This document shows positions 1 to 8,703 of a stretch of DNA of 45,800 nt, in pieces; within the stretch, counting starts at the first letter, position 1; every line of letters starts with the position of its first letter. Location of the stretch: NCBI GenBank assembly GCA_938042245.1, contig CALIRO010000019.1, positions 1 to 45,800 of the forward strand, read 5' to 3'. The DNA is from an uncultured Thermoguttaceae bacterium (lineage in GTDB: Bacteria > Planctomycetota > Planctomycetia > Pirellulales > Thermoguttaceae). The translations under genes were made by a program, and so were the position numbers. Under the pieces are notes generated by a model, which had not been told where the DNA came from, ran no database searches, and worked only from the letters and a program-made list of their open reading frames with translations.

Positions 1-4
1 GCTC

Positions 5-147
5 TTAATCTTTTCCCCAGATGGGGTTTTAAGCTTTTCGCCAATGGAGTGTTAAGCTTTTCTCCAGTGGGGTCTTAACTTTTTACCCAAATGGGGTGTT
101 AAGCTTTTAGCCAAATGGAGTTTTTAACCTTTTACCAAAAAACGAGT
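5..147. repeat. Tandem repeat, about six units of 23-25 bp
   Basis: Six imperfect units begin with TTAA(G/T/C)CTTTT-like sequence at about 5, 29, 52, 75, 99 and 124, giving a period of 23-25 bp. Most continue with a CCA-ATGG(G/A)GT core. The array may extend left of the window. There are no unique spacers between conserved repeats, so it is not CRISPR. It lies about 100 bp upstream of the nrf promoter candidate. Its function is unknown. Confidence 0.8.
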
Positions 148-237
148 TGCGAGGGGCCGCCAATTTTTTTCCACTAGGCCAGAAAACTGGGGATAAGTCA
201 GGAGAAAGAGAGATTCTCAGAAGCCGTCTGGTTAAGG

Positions 238-243
238 TATAAT
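238..243 (+). promoter_or_regulatory. Candidate -10 box (TATAAT) upstream of nrfH
   Basis: A perfect TATAAT lies 35 bp before the chosen nrfH start, which would put transcription initiation near 250. No convincing -35 hexamer lies 17 bp upstream, so an activator-dependent promoter is possible. Only the -10 match is directly visible. Confidence 0.4.
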
Positions 244-278
244 CCTCCTAATGCAACTTCCTGGAGGAAAGGGAATCG

Positions 279-949
279 ATGCGTCTTTTTTCCCGTTTTC
301 TAGTCCGACTCGTCTTTTCGCGTTGGGCAATGTGGATGGGTCTTTGGGGCTTCGGGGGCGTCCTGCTGGGATTGGGGGGTTGGTGGTGTTTATTTCCCGC
401 GCGCCCTCCTATTTGAGCAATGCTCCGGAGACTTGTATCAATTGCCATGTGATGAGCGACGCCTATCTGAGCTGGCAACATAGCAGTCACGCCCATATAG
501 CCGTCTGCAACGACTGTCATGTACCGCAGGATAACCTTCTGAAAAGCTACTGGTTTAAGGCGCAGGACGGTTTTCGACACGCCGCCATTTTCACCTTTCG
601 GTGGGAGCCGCAGGTCATTCGCCTTTCGGAACGGTCCAAGCCTGTGGTGCAGGCCAATTGCCGACGCTGCCACCAAAACCTACTGGAACCTCTCTGTTTG
701 TCGTATTCCGAAACGGTGTGTTCCGAGAGAGCCCTGAGGCCCGCCCAGAAAGCGGTGCACGAAGAACGATTTTGTTGGGAGTGCCATCGGCGCACTCCGC
801 ATGAGCAGGTTCATAGTTTGTCCGGGGCGCCCGGCGTGTTTCGGCCCAGACTGCCGCCGGCGATCCGCTGGAACCAAGAGCCGACCATTTCGGGGCGACC
901 TATTCGGAGCAGTCTCAACGAGGCGGTTCATCCGAAGCAGACCCAGTAA
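279..949 (+). CDS. nrfH: NrfH, tetraheme c-type quinol dehydrogenase of nitrite reductase; frameshifted
   Basis: NrfH takes electrons from menaquinol and passes them to NrfA at the outer face of the cytoplasmic membrane. Four CxxCH heme sites are visible: CINCH (base 434), CNDCH (505), CRRCH (659) and CWECH (773), with the family context PETCINCHVM. The good ribosome site AGGAAAGGG precedes ATG 279, which opens a frame encoding a short basic start and a hydrophobic anchor (WGFGGVLLGLGGWW) but hits TGA at 414. The heme part is in another frame, open from 251. One extra C in the CCC near 404-406 would join them as FPARPSYLSN. So this is either a real single-base loss or a sequencing error. The last 30 or so residues have no recognisable counterpart. 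nrfA follows. Confidence 0.85.
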
Positions 950-979
950 ATACGGGGGGGAATCGACGTTTCCAACTCG

Positions 980-1139
980 TACCATTTCAGCTGAATGCTG
1001 TAACCTCTTATTCCTTCGAAAGTAGGAATCCTGTTGTTCCAATGGATTTTTGCTCTCTGGATTCCCGGTTCCGCGGGAATGACACTCGGAGACATTCTCC
1101 TTGAAAAACAGAAAGCTTATTTGATTTGCTGAAATGTTA
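980..1139 (+). mobile_element. MITE-like element, family 1, copy A
   Basis: A 160-bp non-coding element bounded by TA at both ends. The left end TACCATTTCAGC is matched in inverted orientation by GCTGAAATGTTA at the right end. The centre carries an imperfect hairpin, ATTCCCGGTTCCGCGGGAAT. Closely related sequences occur at 2931, 5391, 25981, 31723 and 39601. It lies between nrfH and nrfA. It has no coding capacity, so mobilisation would need a transposase supplied elsewhere. Confidence 0.75.
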
Positions 1140-1213
1140 CTCAAACTCGGCCTAGAAGAAGCAAAAGAAATAGTCCAGTCAAATCATGTTTCATGTTTTG
1201 AGGAGCGTTGCCG

Positions 1214-2764
1214 ATGAATGAAAGAAATTGCGGCTGGCAGATGGGCGAAGGAAAACTGCCCATCTGTTGGGGATGCGGGCTGGTAATCCTCATGGCCGTA
1301 GGGACGTTTCTCCTGGGGCTTTTGGCGGCTTCGATCTGGGAGCGTCGGCAGGAGGCGCAGGTTCGGCAGGAGCTTCGGCCCATTGCCCGCTGGGAAAGCG
1401 ATAGCCAGGCATGGGCGATCAATTACCCCCGGCAATACCACGCCTATCGACAGATGGAGGAGACGGAAAGCCGCACCTGGTATGGCGGCGGGTTCCCAAG
1501 AGACCTTTTGGAAGAGACGCCGGCCAATGTGATCCTATTGGCGGGGATGGCCTTCAGTCTGGATTACAAACAGGCCAGAGGGCACGTCTATTCGGTGGAA
1601 GACGTGCTCAACACGCAACGGATCACGCCCAAGACGCCGGCCACGTGCTGGACGTGCAAAACGTCGGATGTTCCCCGCCTCATGGCCGAGCTTGGCGGCG
1701 GCGACCTGCTGGCCGGCGATAAACCGTTCTACGCCAAAAAGTTCCACGAACTCAAACCTCAAATGCAGCATCCGATCGGGTGCCTAGACTGCCATGATCC
1801 AGCGACGATGCAACTTCGGATCAGCCGACCTGCTCTCATCGAGGCGCTCCGGCGGCGTGGCGTCCAACCGGAAAGGATTTCCCACCAACAAATGCGCAGC
1901 TTAGTTTGCGCCCAGTGCCATTCGGAGTATTACTTCGGACCGGAGAATTATCTGATTTTCCCCTGGGACCGCGGCCTGGAACCAGCCCAAATGGAAGCCT
2001 ACTACGACAGTCTCCCACCGGAAGGTTTTGCCGATTGGACCCATGCAATCAGTGGCGCCCGAATGGTCAAAATGCAGCATCCGGATTATGAGATGTATCA
2101 GACGGGCGTCCACGCGTATCGGAACGTAGCGTGTGCGGATTGCCACATGCCGTATCGAACCGAAGGCGGCCAGAAATACACCGACCACCACGTCCGAAGT
2201 CCCCTCTTAAACATTGCCGGTAGTTGTGCGGTCTGCCATCGGTGGAGCGAAAAGGATATTCAAGATCGGGTAGAAGCGATCCAGGATCGGGTTCGTTCGG
2301 CCCGGGATCGAACCGAGCGGGTATTGGCGGCAGCTCATTTGGATATTGCTGCGGCCGTGCAGGCCGGGGCGGAACAGGAGGAACTCCAGGAGGTCCGCCA
2401 TTTGGTTCGGCAGGCCCAGCTACGGTGGGACTACGTGGCGGCGGCCAATGGCATGGGGTTTCACTCCCCCCAATTTGCGGTACAGGTGCTGGCCGAAGCG
2501 ATCGACCTGGCCGCCGAATGCCGAGTGCAATGCGCCCGGATTCTCGCCCGTCGAGGAGTGCTAGGGCCGATCTCCTACCCCGATACGACCACTAAAGAAA
2601 AGGCCCAAGCAGTGGTCAAAGCCTTCGGGAAAAGTCCCCTCCGAAACTTCTCCCGGAACAAAAGCAGGCCGATTCCTCTAGTAGTAAAACTCCGTAGTAG
2701 GGAGGAAGCAGTTCCAAACATCTCTTTGGCAGGCTTTCTGGCATGGGAAAAAAACAGACAGTAG
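1214..2764 (+). CDS. nrfA: NrfA, pentaheme cytochrome c nitrite reductase (ammonia-forming)
   Basis: NrfA reduces nitrite to ammonium with six electrons in the periplasm, fed by NrfH. Five heme sites are visible from this start: the catalytic-type CWTCK at residues 145-149 (Lys as axial ligand), then CLDCH 190, CAQCH 232, CADCH 307 and CAVCH 338. The CAQCHSEYYF stretch carries the Tyr expected at the active site, and KMQHPDYE carries the conserved His. An N-terminal hydrophobic stretch (about residues 20-42) acts as signal or anchor. ATG 1214 has GAGGAG eight bases upstream; TTG 1208 is in frame but too close to it. The length of 516 residues fits the family. Copy A of the family-1 repeat separates it from nrfH. 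Confidence 0.95.
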   Translation: MNERNCGWQMGEGKLPICWGCGLVILMAVGTFLLGLLAASIWERRQEAQVRQELRPIARWESDSQAWAINYPRQYHAYRQMEETESRTWYGGGFPRDLLEETPANVILLAGMAFSLDYKQARGHVYSVEDVLNTQRITPKTPATCWTCKTSDVPRLMAELGGGDLLAGDKPFYAKKFHELKPQMQHPIGCLDCHDPATMQLRISRPALIEALRRRGVQPERISHQQMRSLVCAQCHSEYYFGPENYLIFPWDRGLEPAQMEAYYDSLPPEGFADWTHAISGARMVKMQHPDYEMYQTGVHAYRNVACADCHMPYRTEGGQKYTDHHVRSPLLNIAGSCAVCHRWSEKDIQDRVEAIQDRVRSARDRTERVLAAAHLDIAAAVQAGAEQEELQEVRHLVRQAQLRWDYVAAANGMGFHSPQFAVQVLAEAIDLAAECRVQCARILARRGVLGPISYPDTTTKEKAQAVVKAFGKSPLRNFSRNKSRPIPLVVKLRSREEAVPNISLAGFLAWEKNRQ

Positions 2765-3666
2765 CCCTTCGGGATGGTTTCCCTTCTAGTCCGGTGGATC
2801 CACAGGCGATACAATAAGCCCCAAAAGGGATGGGAAAGAGCCGATCTTTCTTTGTCCTTACTAAGAACTTTGAAAACCCACTCATAAGTGAGGGGTATCC
2901 CTGAACCCTTTGAAAAACGCCAAATTGGGGTACCATTTCAGCCGAGTAACGTAGGCTGGTGTTTTTTAGGGCGAATGCTTCCTTTATAGGAAGAATGCCT
3001 CCAAGGGGCATTCCCGGGTAAACGGGAAGCCAGAGAGCAGAAAGCCATCGAACAAAACTAGATTCCGGCTTTAGTGCAGGGAGAGGTTGCATCAATCGGC
3101 TGACATGGTACCCCAGTTTTTCTCGCCCTTTCTTGTCCTAACTGCTTACTACCTAATGGTTTAACAGCACAGTCCGAGGTGAACCAAACGCTTCTCAACT
3201 CCGTTTATTCCTCGGAGGCCAAACGGGCAGTTTGACAGGTCTAAAGAGTTTAACCCTCGGCAATGTAACCAGTTAGGTCATTTCGAATGGGCTTGTCTTT
3301 TTAGAGAAAGTTCAGTAGAGTGGGCAGCGGCCAATTCGGAGGATACAATTCCCATTATAGAGTTATTATAACTACATCTTTAGAGGGGGATTTGAAAAGC
3401 TTATCCCCTCTGGCGGGTTATTCCGATTCCCCCACTTTCTACAAGAGGAAGAATCCCAGGGAATCCACCTCGGCAAAAGCGAAATTTAGGGGAAGGGTCT
3501 CCAGCCGGGACGTACTCATCCCTTCTTTTAAAGGGCTACCTAGCGACGGAAGGTACCAGAAGAGGTAAAAAAGTCCGTTGGAGGAAGGTTTTCTCTTGCA
3601 AGGGCAATTGGGGCTTTTACAATGGAAAGTAGAGGCCCTGATGGAGCTTAGGTAAGGAGGCCGGTG
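2765..3666. other. Intergenic region holding a family-1 repeat
   Basis: This stretch of about 900 bp contains MITE-like copy B (2931-3110). The rest has no open frame with recognisable protein features; an 82-codon frame at 3320-3568 has no ribosome site or familiar motif. AT-rich sequence around 3350-3375 could contribute promoter elements for the gene at 3667, but no clear pair of boxes is visible. Confidence 0.5.
2931..3110 (-). mobile_element. MITE-like element, family 1, copy B (best inverted repeats)
   Basis: A 180-bp element in reverse orientation relative to copy A. Its ends form the clearest inverted repeat of the family: 2922-2945 against 3096-3119, 24 bases with two mismatches, centred on GGTACCAT. 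Read on the minus strand, the interior aligns with copy A, including CTGCTCTCTGG followed by TTCCCG and GGGAATG. It has no coding capacity. Confidence 0.8.
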
Positions 3667-4029
3667 ATGAAAAAGGTTATCTTGGGCCTAGTCGGGTTGG
3701 GAAGTTTGGTGTGGATGGCGGCTGGGGTGTTGGCCACCCCCAAAGAGGAGAAACAAGGATGGGTGGTTCAAGGGGGTGAGGCAATGGCCCCTAGCGTCCA
3801 GACGCCGCTGATTGCCTTTGCCACCACCGTGGCCGACAAGTATCAGCAGATAACCATTATCGACCCCAAACAGCGGGTCATGAGTGTGTATCACATTGAT
3901 TTGGCAGACGGGAAGATTCGCCTGCGAAGTGTACGAAACTTTCAGTGGGATTTACAATTGATTCATTTGAACGGCCAGCCGCCGCTTCCCAGAGAAATTC
4001 AGGCCATTTTGGAACAACCATCGCCTTAG
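3667..4029 (+). CDS. Small exported protein of unknown function
   Basis: A 120-residue protein with an N-terminal signal peptide (MKKVILGLVGLGSLVWMAAG, ending near ATP). The mature part includes ITIIDPKQRVMSVYHID followed by RLRSVRNFQWDLQL, which looks like a short beta-rich domain. I recognise no family. ATG 3667 is preceded by AAGGAGG with good spacing; GTG 3664 is in frame but only three bases from that site. The next gene starts 19 bp after its stop, so the two are probably co-transcribed. Its content suggests a periplasmic or membrane-associated partner of the HTH protein downstream, but that is inference. Confidence 0.7.
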   Translation: MKKVILGLVGLGSLVWMAAGVLATPKEEKQGWVVQGGEAMAPSVQTPLIAFATTVADKYQQITIIDPKQRVMSVYHIDLADGKIRLRSVRNFQWDLQLIHLNGQPPLPREIQAILEQPSP

Positions 4030-4048
4030 CCGTTGGGAGAGAGGTCCC

Positions 4049-5224
4049 ATGACCAAATTTTACACTACGCAAGAGGTGGCCCAGATTCTGGGGCTAACGC
4101 CCGCCGAAGTGAACAAACTGCGGGAAGAAAACAAACTGCACGGGTACCGAGACGGGATGGACTGGAAATTTAAGGCCGAGGATGTCGAACGATTTCGGGC
4201 GGAAGGATTAGCCGAGGCGGCCTCCGAAGACTCCTTGGCGCCGGATGTGCTGCTGAGCGAAGTGGAGTTAGGCGGTGCTGGATCGAGCAAGTCGGGCACC
4301 GTTATCAGTGGAGAGGCGGCGGGGACTTCGCCTGCCGAAAGCGATCTTCGCTTAGCAGAGCCAGAACAACCGGCTCCCCCCGCTAACCAACCAAAGCAGT
4401 CAGCTCCCCCCGGTGAGCAAATGGGCAAAGAGGAACTGGACTTAGTGTTGGAAGAGGATCTTGCGGTGGGCGAAAGTGAGATACCTCCTAAACAACCGGA
4501 GGGTGCACCTGCTGCTGAGAAAAAGGCCGTCGGGGAGTCGGATGTCGGGCTAGGGGCAGTCACGGAAGACGAGGAAGTGGTCATTGGCGGCAGCAGCGGT
4601 TCGGGAAGCGATGTGACCATGGGTGCCGACAGTGGTATTTCGTTGGTCGATGCCAGCGATAGTGGTCTTTCCTTGGAGCAGCCGTTAGAGTTGGCGCCGC
4701 CCGGGGAGGAAACCTTGGAACTGGGTGAGGATGATATGATCACCTTAGCGGAGGAGGAAGCCGACCTGGAGTCGCCTACGCAATTGCGGAGCGAAGAGTT
4801 CGATTTGACCGGTTTGGAGGAGGGCGGCGAAGAAGCAGAAAGCGGTTCCCAGGTGATTGCTTTAGAGGAGGTGGAAGAAGCGGCGCCGGCGGCTGGGATG
4901 CCGGCAGGCCGTGCGCCGATGCTGGAAGAAGAGCTGGTTGGGGCGCCGGCAGTCGGGCCAATGATCGCTCCGTTTGGCGCACCGCCGGTAGCAGCGCCTG
5001 GGGAGGTGCCTGGGGCTGCCGCATTGGCTCCGCCGGCTTTACCCGAAGCTCCTTATACGATCTGGAATGTCCTGAGTCTGGCCCTGTGTGTGCTGATTTT
5101 GGCCGTTACCGGCATGATGATGTTCGATATGATCCGAAACATTTGGAGTTGGGACTCGGAAACGGTGCTAAGTAGCCCGATCATGGATGGTATCCTAAGC
5201 TTGTTTGAAAAGAAAATCCCTTAG
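4049..5224 (+). CDS. Excisionase-type HTH protein with acidic linker and C-terminal membrane segment
   Basis: Residues 1-52 form a MerR/excisionase-like winged helix (TTQEVAQILGLTPAEVNKL, then a GYRDGMDWKF wing). Then follow some 280 residues of acidic, Pro/Ala/Gly-rich low complexity, including SDVTMGADSGISLVD and a second DSGLSLEQPLEL motif. A single hydrophobic helix at about 343-362 (NVLSLALCVLILAVTGMMMF) precedes a short tail. The layout suggests a DNA-binding head tethered to the membrane by a long disordered linker. Similar proteins are, to my knowledge, common in planctomycetes, without assigned function. GAGAGG precedes the ATG. The 19-bp gap to the upstream gene suggests an operon. 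After the TAG stop the same frame stays open for 45 more codons. Confidence 0.8.
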   Translation: MTKFYTTQEVAQILGLTPAEVNKLREENKLHGYRDGMDWKFKAEDVERFRAEGLAEAASEDSLAPDVLLSEVELGGAGSSKSGTVISGEAAGTSPAESDLRLAEPEQPAPPANQPKQSAPPGEQMGKEELDLVLEEDLAVGESEIPPKQPEGAPAAEKKAVGESDVGLGAVTEDEEVVIGGSSGSGSDVTMGADSGISLVDASDSGLSLEQPLELAPPGEETLELGEDDMITLAEEEADLESPTQLRSEEFDLTGLEEGGEEAESGSQVIALEEVEEAAPAAGMPAGRAPMLEEELVGAPAVGPMIAPFGAPPVAAPGEVPGAAALAPPALPEAPYTIWNVLSLALCVLILAVTGMMMFDMIRNIWSWDSETVLSSPIMDGILSLFEKKIP

Positions 5225-5606
5225 GAGGAAATCTCGGGCCAGGGGATTACAGGAAGGACTGTTTTTGGGCGGCTCTGGACCGAACAGGGGATCCGTTTTG
5301 TGGAATCCGGGCACGGGGACCGGTTGGTGGCGGCCCAGCTAGAACAAGCAACTCCAAGTTAACGGAAGACAAGGAAGGTTCCAGCCCCTGTACCATTTCA
5401 GCCGAAGGAAGCAACCTGCCACTGCTCTGAAAGGAAGAATCTAGTTTTTTTCAATGGATTTTTGCTCTCAGGATGCTCGTTTACGTGGGAATACCATGCG
5501 AGGGTATTTTTCCTAAAAAACGGGAACCTATTTCACTCGGCGGAGATGGTAGCCGGTTCCGAACGGCCGGAGGGCTGCTTCCGACGGATTCGAAAGGACT
5601 CGAATC
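5225..5606. other. Intergenic region with in-frame extension and family-1 repeat
   Basis: From 5225 to 5362 the frame of the preceding gene continues past its TAG for 45 sense codons to a TAA. There is no ribosome site for independent translation. Copy C of the family-1 repeat follows at 5391-5551. The ATG of the lipoprotein gene follows after GAAAGGA-like sequence near 5592. Confidence 0.5.
5391..5551 (+). mobile_element. MITE-like element, family 1, copy C
   Basis: A 161-bp element with left end TACCATTTCAGCCGAA and right end TCGGCGGAGATGGTA, bounded by TA. The interior shares CAATGGATTTTTGCTCTC with copy A and keeps the central hairpin in diverged form. Same orientation as copy A. Confidence 0.75.
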
Positions 5607-6416
5607 ATGTTGAGCAAGAGGCGTCCGAGTAGGAAGCTCGGGGTGCTGCTAGTGCTGAGCGTCTGCGGTTGTATGGTTCCGAAGGGGCAGTTGAATACGT
5701 GCCAAACGCAAAATCGGGCGCTGGCAGAAAAAAATGCTGCTCTTCAGGCGGAGGTCGAAAATCTTCGGACTCATCGGGACCAGTTGGTGCACAAGCTCCA
5801 ACAGGCAGAGGAAGAAGTTGCGTTAGTACGGCAGGAAAACGAGCTGATCCGCCGGCGCCTTGCTCTACGAGAACAAGCTATTCAAACGACGGATTCGGCC
5901 TATGGGGCTAGCCCGATGGTGCTGCCAGCGGACAGTCGGGTTCGACTGGAACAATTGGCCAAGCGATTTCCTTCACTGGGTTTAAATCCCCAGAACGGCC
6001 AATGTCAATTGCTTTCAGAGAGACTGTTTCCGGCTGGGCAGAGCCAACTGTCTTCGGAGGCAGAAGGGTCTGTTAGGGGCCTGATCCAGGTGCTGCAATC
6101 TCCTGAGGGGAAAGAACTTCGGGTATGGATCGTGGCGGAGGCGCCCGAGGGGTCTTCGCCGGGGCGGTCCGGGGGCCGGGGGGCTGAGAGGATCGGCTCT
6201 TTGGCTGCCCAGCAAGCTCTAGCCCTGAAAGAAAAACTCTGCCAAATGGGTTTGCCGAGCAATCGGGTTGGGCTAGCGGCGGTGCCCTCGAGCCCTGCCT
6301 GGTCGAACTCTTCCGGCCCCCAGTCCACCGCTGCCGGCTGTCAACTAAAAGTCTTTCTGGTACCGCCGGAAGTACCGATTATCGGATGGCTCGGCCAGGA
6401 GAGCCAAAGATTTTGA
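5607..6416 (+). CDS. OmpA/MotB-like lipoprotein with coiled coil
   Basis: A 269-residue protein. The N-terminus is a lipoprotein signal: basic residues, LGVLLVLSV, then CGC as the likely lipobox near residues 20-22. Residues 30-95 are an amphipathic coiled coil (QNRALAEKNAALQAEVENL). The C-terminal half (ERLFPAGQSQLSSEAEG, LRVWIVAEA, LKEKLCQMGLPSNRVGLAA) has the order of an OmpA-like domain that binds peptidoglycan, although the usual GHTD-like motif is degenerate. Likely cell-envelope anchoring. The ATG follows a GAAAGGA-like site. nadK follows closely on the same strand. Confidence 0.65.
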   Translation: MLSKRRPSRKLGVLLVLSVCGCMVPKGQLNTCQTQNRALAEKNAALQAEVENLRTHRDQLVHKLQQAEEEVALVRQENELIRRRLALREQAIQTTDSAYGASPMVLPADSRVRLEQLAKRFPSLGLNPQNGQCQLLSERLFPAGQSQLSSEAEGSVRGLIQVLQSPEGKELRVWIVAEAPEGSSPGRSGGRGAERIGSLAAQQALALKEKLCQMGLPSNRVGLAAVPSSPAWSNSSGPQSTAAGCQLKVFLVPPEVPIIGWLGQESQRF

Positions 6417-6490
6417 AAAGGATGCAGCAAAAGGTAAAGTTGTTTAGGCGTCCCCTGTTTGAAGCGACCCCCTGGAAGGCAGGTGGAAGT

Positions 6491-7321
6491 ATGCGGGTGG
6501 TGTTGTTAGGATTTGGCGGCAGGCCAGGGGTATTGGAGGGGGCGGAGCGGCTTCGACCGCTCATCCGCCAATATGCAGACATTGTGGCCGAGGATTTCAC
6601 CGGCACGCAGAACCTATCGGAGGTGCAGGCCGACTTGGCTATTGTGCTTGGGGGAGATGGATCGATTCTTCGGGCAGCCCGGCAAATGGGATACCACCAG
6701 TTACCTGTGGTGGCGGTCAATCTAGGCCGATTAGGCTTTCTAGCGGATTTAACGCCGGAGGAGCTGCCGAAACTCCTTCACCAGATGGCCGACGGCCAAG
6801 CCCAGATCCTGGACCATTTGATGTTTGAATGCCGACTGTTTCGGGGTGGTCAGGAAGTAGCTTGTGTGTTGGGGCTGAACGAGACGGCTGTGCTGGCAGG
6901 CCCGCCTTTTGCTCTGCTAGAAATCGAACTGTATATCGACGGCGAACTGGTAACCACCTATAGCTGCGACGGCCTGATTATCAGCACTCCGGTCGGCAGC
7001 ACGGCGCATAGTTTATCCGCCGGCGGCCCGATTTTGCGCAAAGAGATGCAGGCGTTTGTGATTTCGCCTATTAGTCCGCATACCTTGACGAATCGTCCTG
7101 TGGTGGATTCGGCGGATCGGATCTATGAAATGGTGGTTCCCCATCCGCAGGCGGGCACTGCCCTGGTGGTCGATGGCCAGGTGGTCGATTCGGTGCAGGC
7201 CGGGGATCGGGTCCGGGTGGAGCGAGCGGCGGTCCGATTTCGGCTTGTGCAGGCACCGGGACACAGTTATTATCGTACCCTACGGGAAAAATTGGGTTGG
7301 GGAGGCCGATGGCGTCCCTGA
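6491..7321 (+). CDS. nadK: NAD kinase
   Basis: NAD kinase phosphorylates NAD to NADP with ATP or polyphosphate in the cytoplasm. The hallmark GGDGS is at residues 54-58, followed by the NLGRLGFLADL segment, the LNE motif and STPVGSTAHSLSAGGPI, which together form the NAD-binding core. The 276-residue length from ATG 6491 fits the family; AGGTGGA lies just upstream. The frame is open further left, with possible starts at 6422 and 6386, the last overlapping the lipoprotein gene; the added residues have no family match, so I prefer 6491. Confidence 0.93.
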   Translation: MRVVLLGFGGRPGVLEGAERLRPLIRQYADIVAEDFTGTQNLSEVQADLAIVLGGDGSILRAARQMGYHQLPVVAVNLGRLGFLADLTPEELPKLLHQMADGQAQILDHLMFECRLFRGGQEVACVLGLNETAVLAGPPFALLEIELYIDGELVTTYSCDGLIISTPVGSTAHSLSAGGPILRKEMQAFVISPISPHTLTNRPVVDSADRIYEMVVPHPQAGTALVVDGQVVDSVQAGDRVRVERAAVRFRLVQAPGHSYYRTLREKLGWGGRWRP

Positions 7322-7577
7322 ACCAAAAAAACGGCTTCCTGCATCATGGAAGAACCGACCACGTTGCCTACACCCATGCCACCTGTTTGGCCTGTGACAA
7401 AAACACAACTTCCTCCACCACAGAAGATTCCTATCGGGGCAGGAGCAATTTTCTCCCTGTCGAAGGAGTTGTTTTAGGCACTGGCAAAAGACCAGAAAAG
7501 CCCTCTCATCCCGGTAGGCAGTAATCCAGCGAGCAAAGGAGTTGTTCTTTTAGCCTCTAACACGAAAGGATTTCGCG

Positions 7578-8621
7578 ATGAGACGGATTTTGCCAGGGAA
7601 GGCAGAGCCAATGGGGTTGTTCGTGTTTTGGACAGTAGGGCTTTGGCTGGGGATGGCGGTTTCTGGTTGGACTCAGGAAGAGGTTAGTCAAACACCAGAA
7701 GCTCCGCCCGTCAGTCCGGCGCCGAAGGCCTCGGAAACGGATTTTCGTTCTTCGCCCAGTACGGCTGCAGGGACTTCGGCTCCCAGGAACCCTACCAGCA
7801 AGCTGCGGAAGGAAGATTCAGAGCAACCGGAGCAAGGCCGGTATCTGCTCCGCTACAAGTTCCAGCCTGGGGAAACGATCCGGTGGGAAGTAACGCATCA
7901 GGCCTTGATCCGCACCACGGTTTCCGGCGTGAGCCAGACGGCTGAGTCGGTCAGCAAATCCGTAAAAGTCTGGAAAATCCTTCAGGTGGAAGCGGACGGG
8001 ACAGCGGTCTTGGAGCACCTGGTGGAAAATGTACAAATGTGGCAGAAGCTGACGGGCCGACAAGAAGTCCGCTATGATAGCCAGACCGACAAAGAGCCGC
8101 CGCCCGGCTTTCAGACCATCGCCAAGTCGATCGGGACGCCGCTGGCTAGGATCACCCTCAGCCCGGAAGGGAAACTGCTCCACCGGCAGCGATACCTCAG
8201 CCAGCCGCAAGACCAACCCGATTCGCCCATCACCATGCCGTTGCCGGAAAAACCAGTGGCGATCGGCCAAAGCTGGTCCGAAATTTTCGAGTTGGAGGTC
8301 CCCTTAGAGACGGGGGGAGTCCGGAAGGTAAAAACAAAACAAATATTCATTCTCCAAAATGTTCAGGATCAGATCGCCACCATCGAAGCAGCCACCCAAA
8401 TCCTCACTCCCAACCTGCCTCCGGAAGTGGAAGTCAAACTCATCCAACAAGCCTCTAGCGGCACCATCCGCTTCGATCTGGAGCAAGGCCGAGTCATCCA
8501 GCAACAGATCGAAGTCGATAAACGGGTCATCGGCTTCCGCGGTGAAGCCAGCAGCCTGCACTGTCTGAGCCGATTCCAGGAAAAGCTCCTGCCCGCTGAA
8601 CAAACTGCCCGACGGCCATAA
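7578..8621 (+). CDS. Exported protein of unknown function (DUF6263-like layout)
   Basis: A 347-residue protein. After a basic start there is a hydrophobic signal sequence (LFVFWTVGLWLGMAVSG), then a Pro/Ser/Glu-rich linker to about residue 90. The rest is a beta-rich domain starting at RYLLRYKFQPGETIRWEVTH, with alternating charged and hydrophobic strands. This resembles planctomycete periplasmic proteins that use a FKPGE-type opening (DUF6263-like), but I assign it only tentatively. AAAGGA precedes the ATG. It is convergent with the U32 gene downstream. Confidence 0.7.
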   Translation: MRRILPGKAEPMGLFVFWTVGLWLGMAVSGWTQEEVSQTPEAPPVSPAPKASETDFRSSPSTAAGTSAPRNPTSKLRKEDSEQPEQGRYLLRYKFQPGETIRWEVTHQALIRTTVSGVSQTAESVSKSVKVWKILQVEADGTAVLEHLVENVQMWQKLTGRQEVRYDSQTDKEPPPGFQTIAKSIGTPLARITLSPEGKLLHRQRYLSQPQDQPDSPITMPLPEKPVAIGQSWSEIFELEVPLETGGVRKVKTKQIFILQNVQDQIATIEAATQILTPNLPPEVEVKLIQQASSGTIRFDLEQGRVIQQQIEVDKRVIGFRGEASSLHCLSRFQEKLLPAEQTARRP

Positions 8622-8634
8622 TGATCGCCCCCCA

Positions 8635-8658
8635 GCAGCTCCCTAAAAGGGTGGCTGC
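8635..8658. terminator. Candidate hairpin between convergent genes
   Basis: GCAGC at 8635-8639 pairs with GCTGC at 8654-8658. An inner CCCT/AGGG helix and an AAA loop make a compact hairpin in the 82-bp gap between two converging genes. There is no clear T tract on either side, so this is only a plausible bidirectional terminator. Confidence 0.35.
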
Positions 8659-8703
8659 CCCTTGGAGAAGTGGAACATCTTTCGGCCGGAAAACCACCTC
8701 CAC

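Noticed and set aside
5..147. CRISPR array
   Set aside because: Units are directly adjacent and all similar; there are no unique spacers and no cas genes nearby.
251..278. ATG 251 as the start of nrfH
   Set aside because: It has no ribosome site and gives an N-terminus without a membrane anchor. The ATG at 279 has both, in the other frame.
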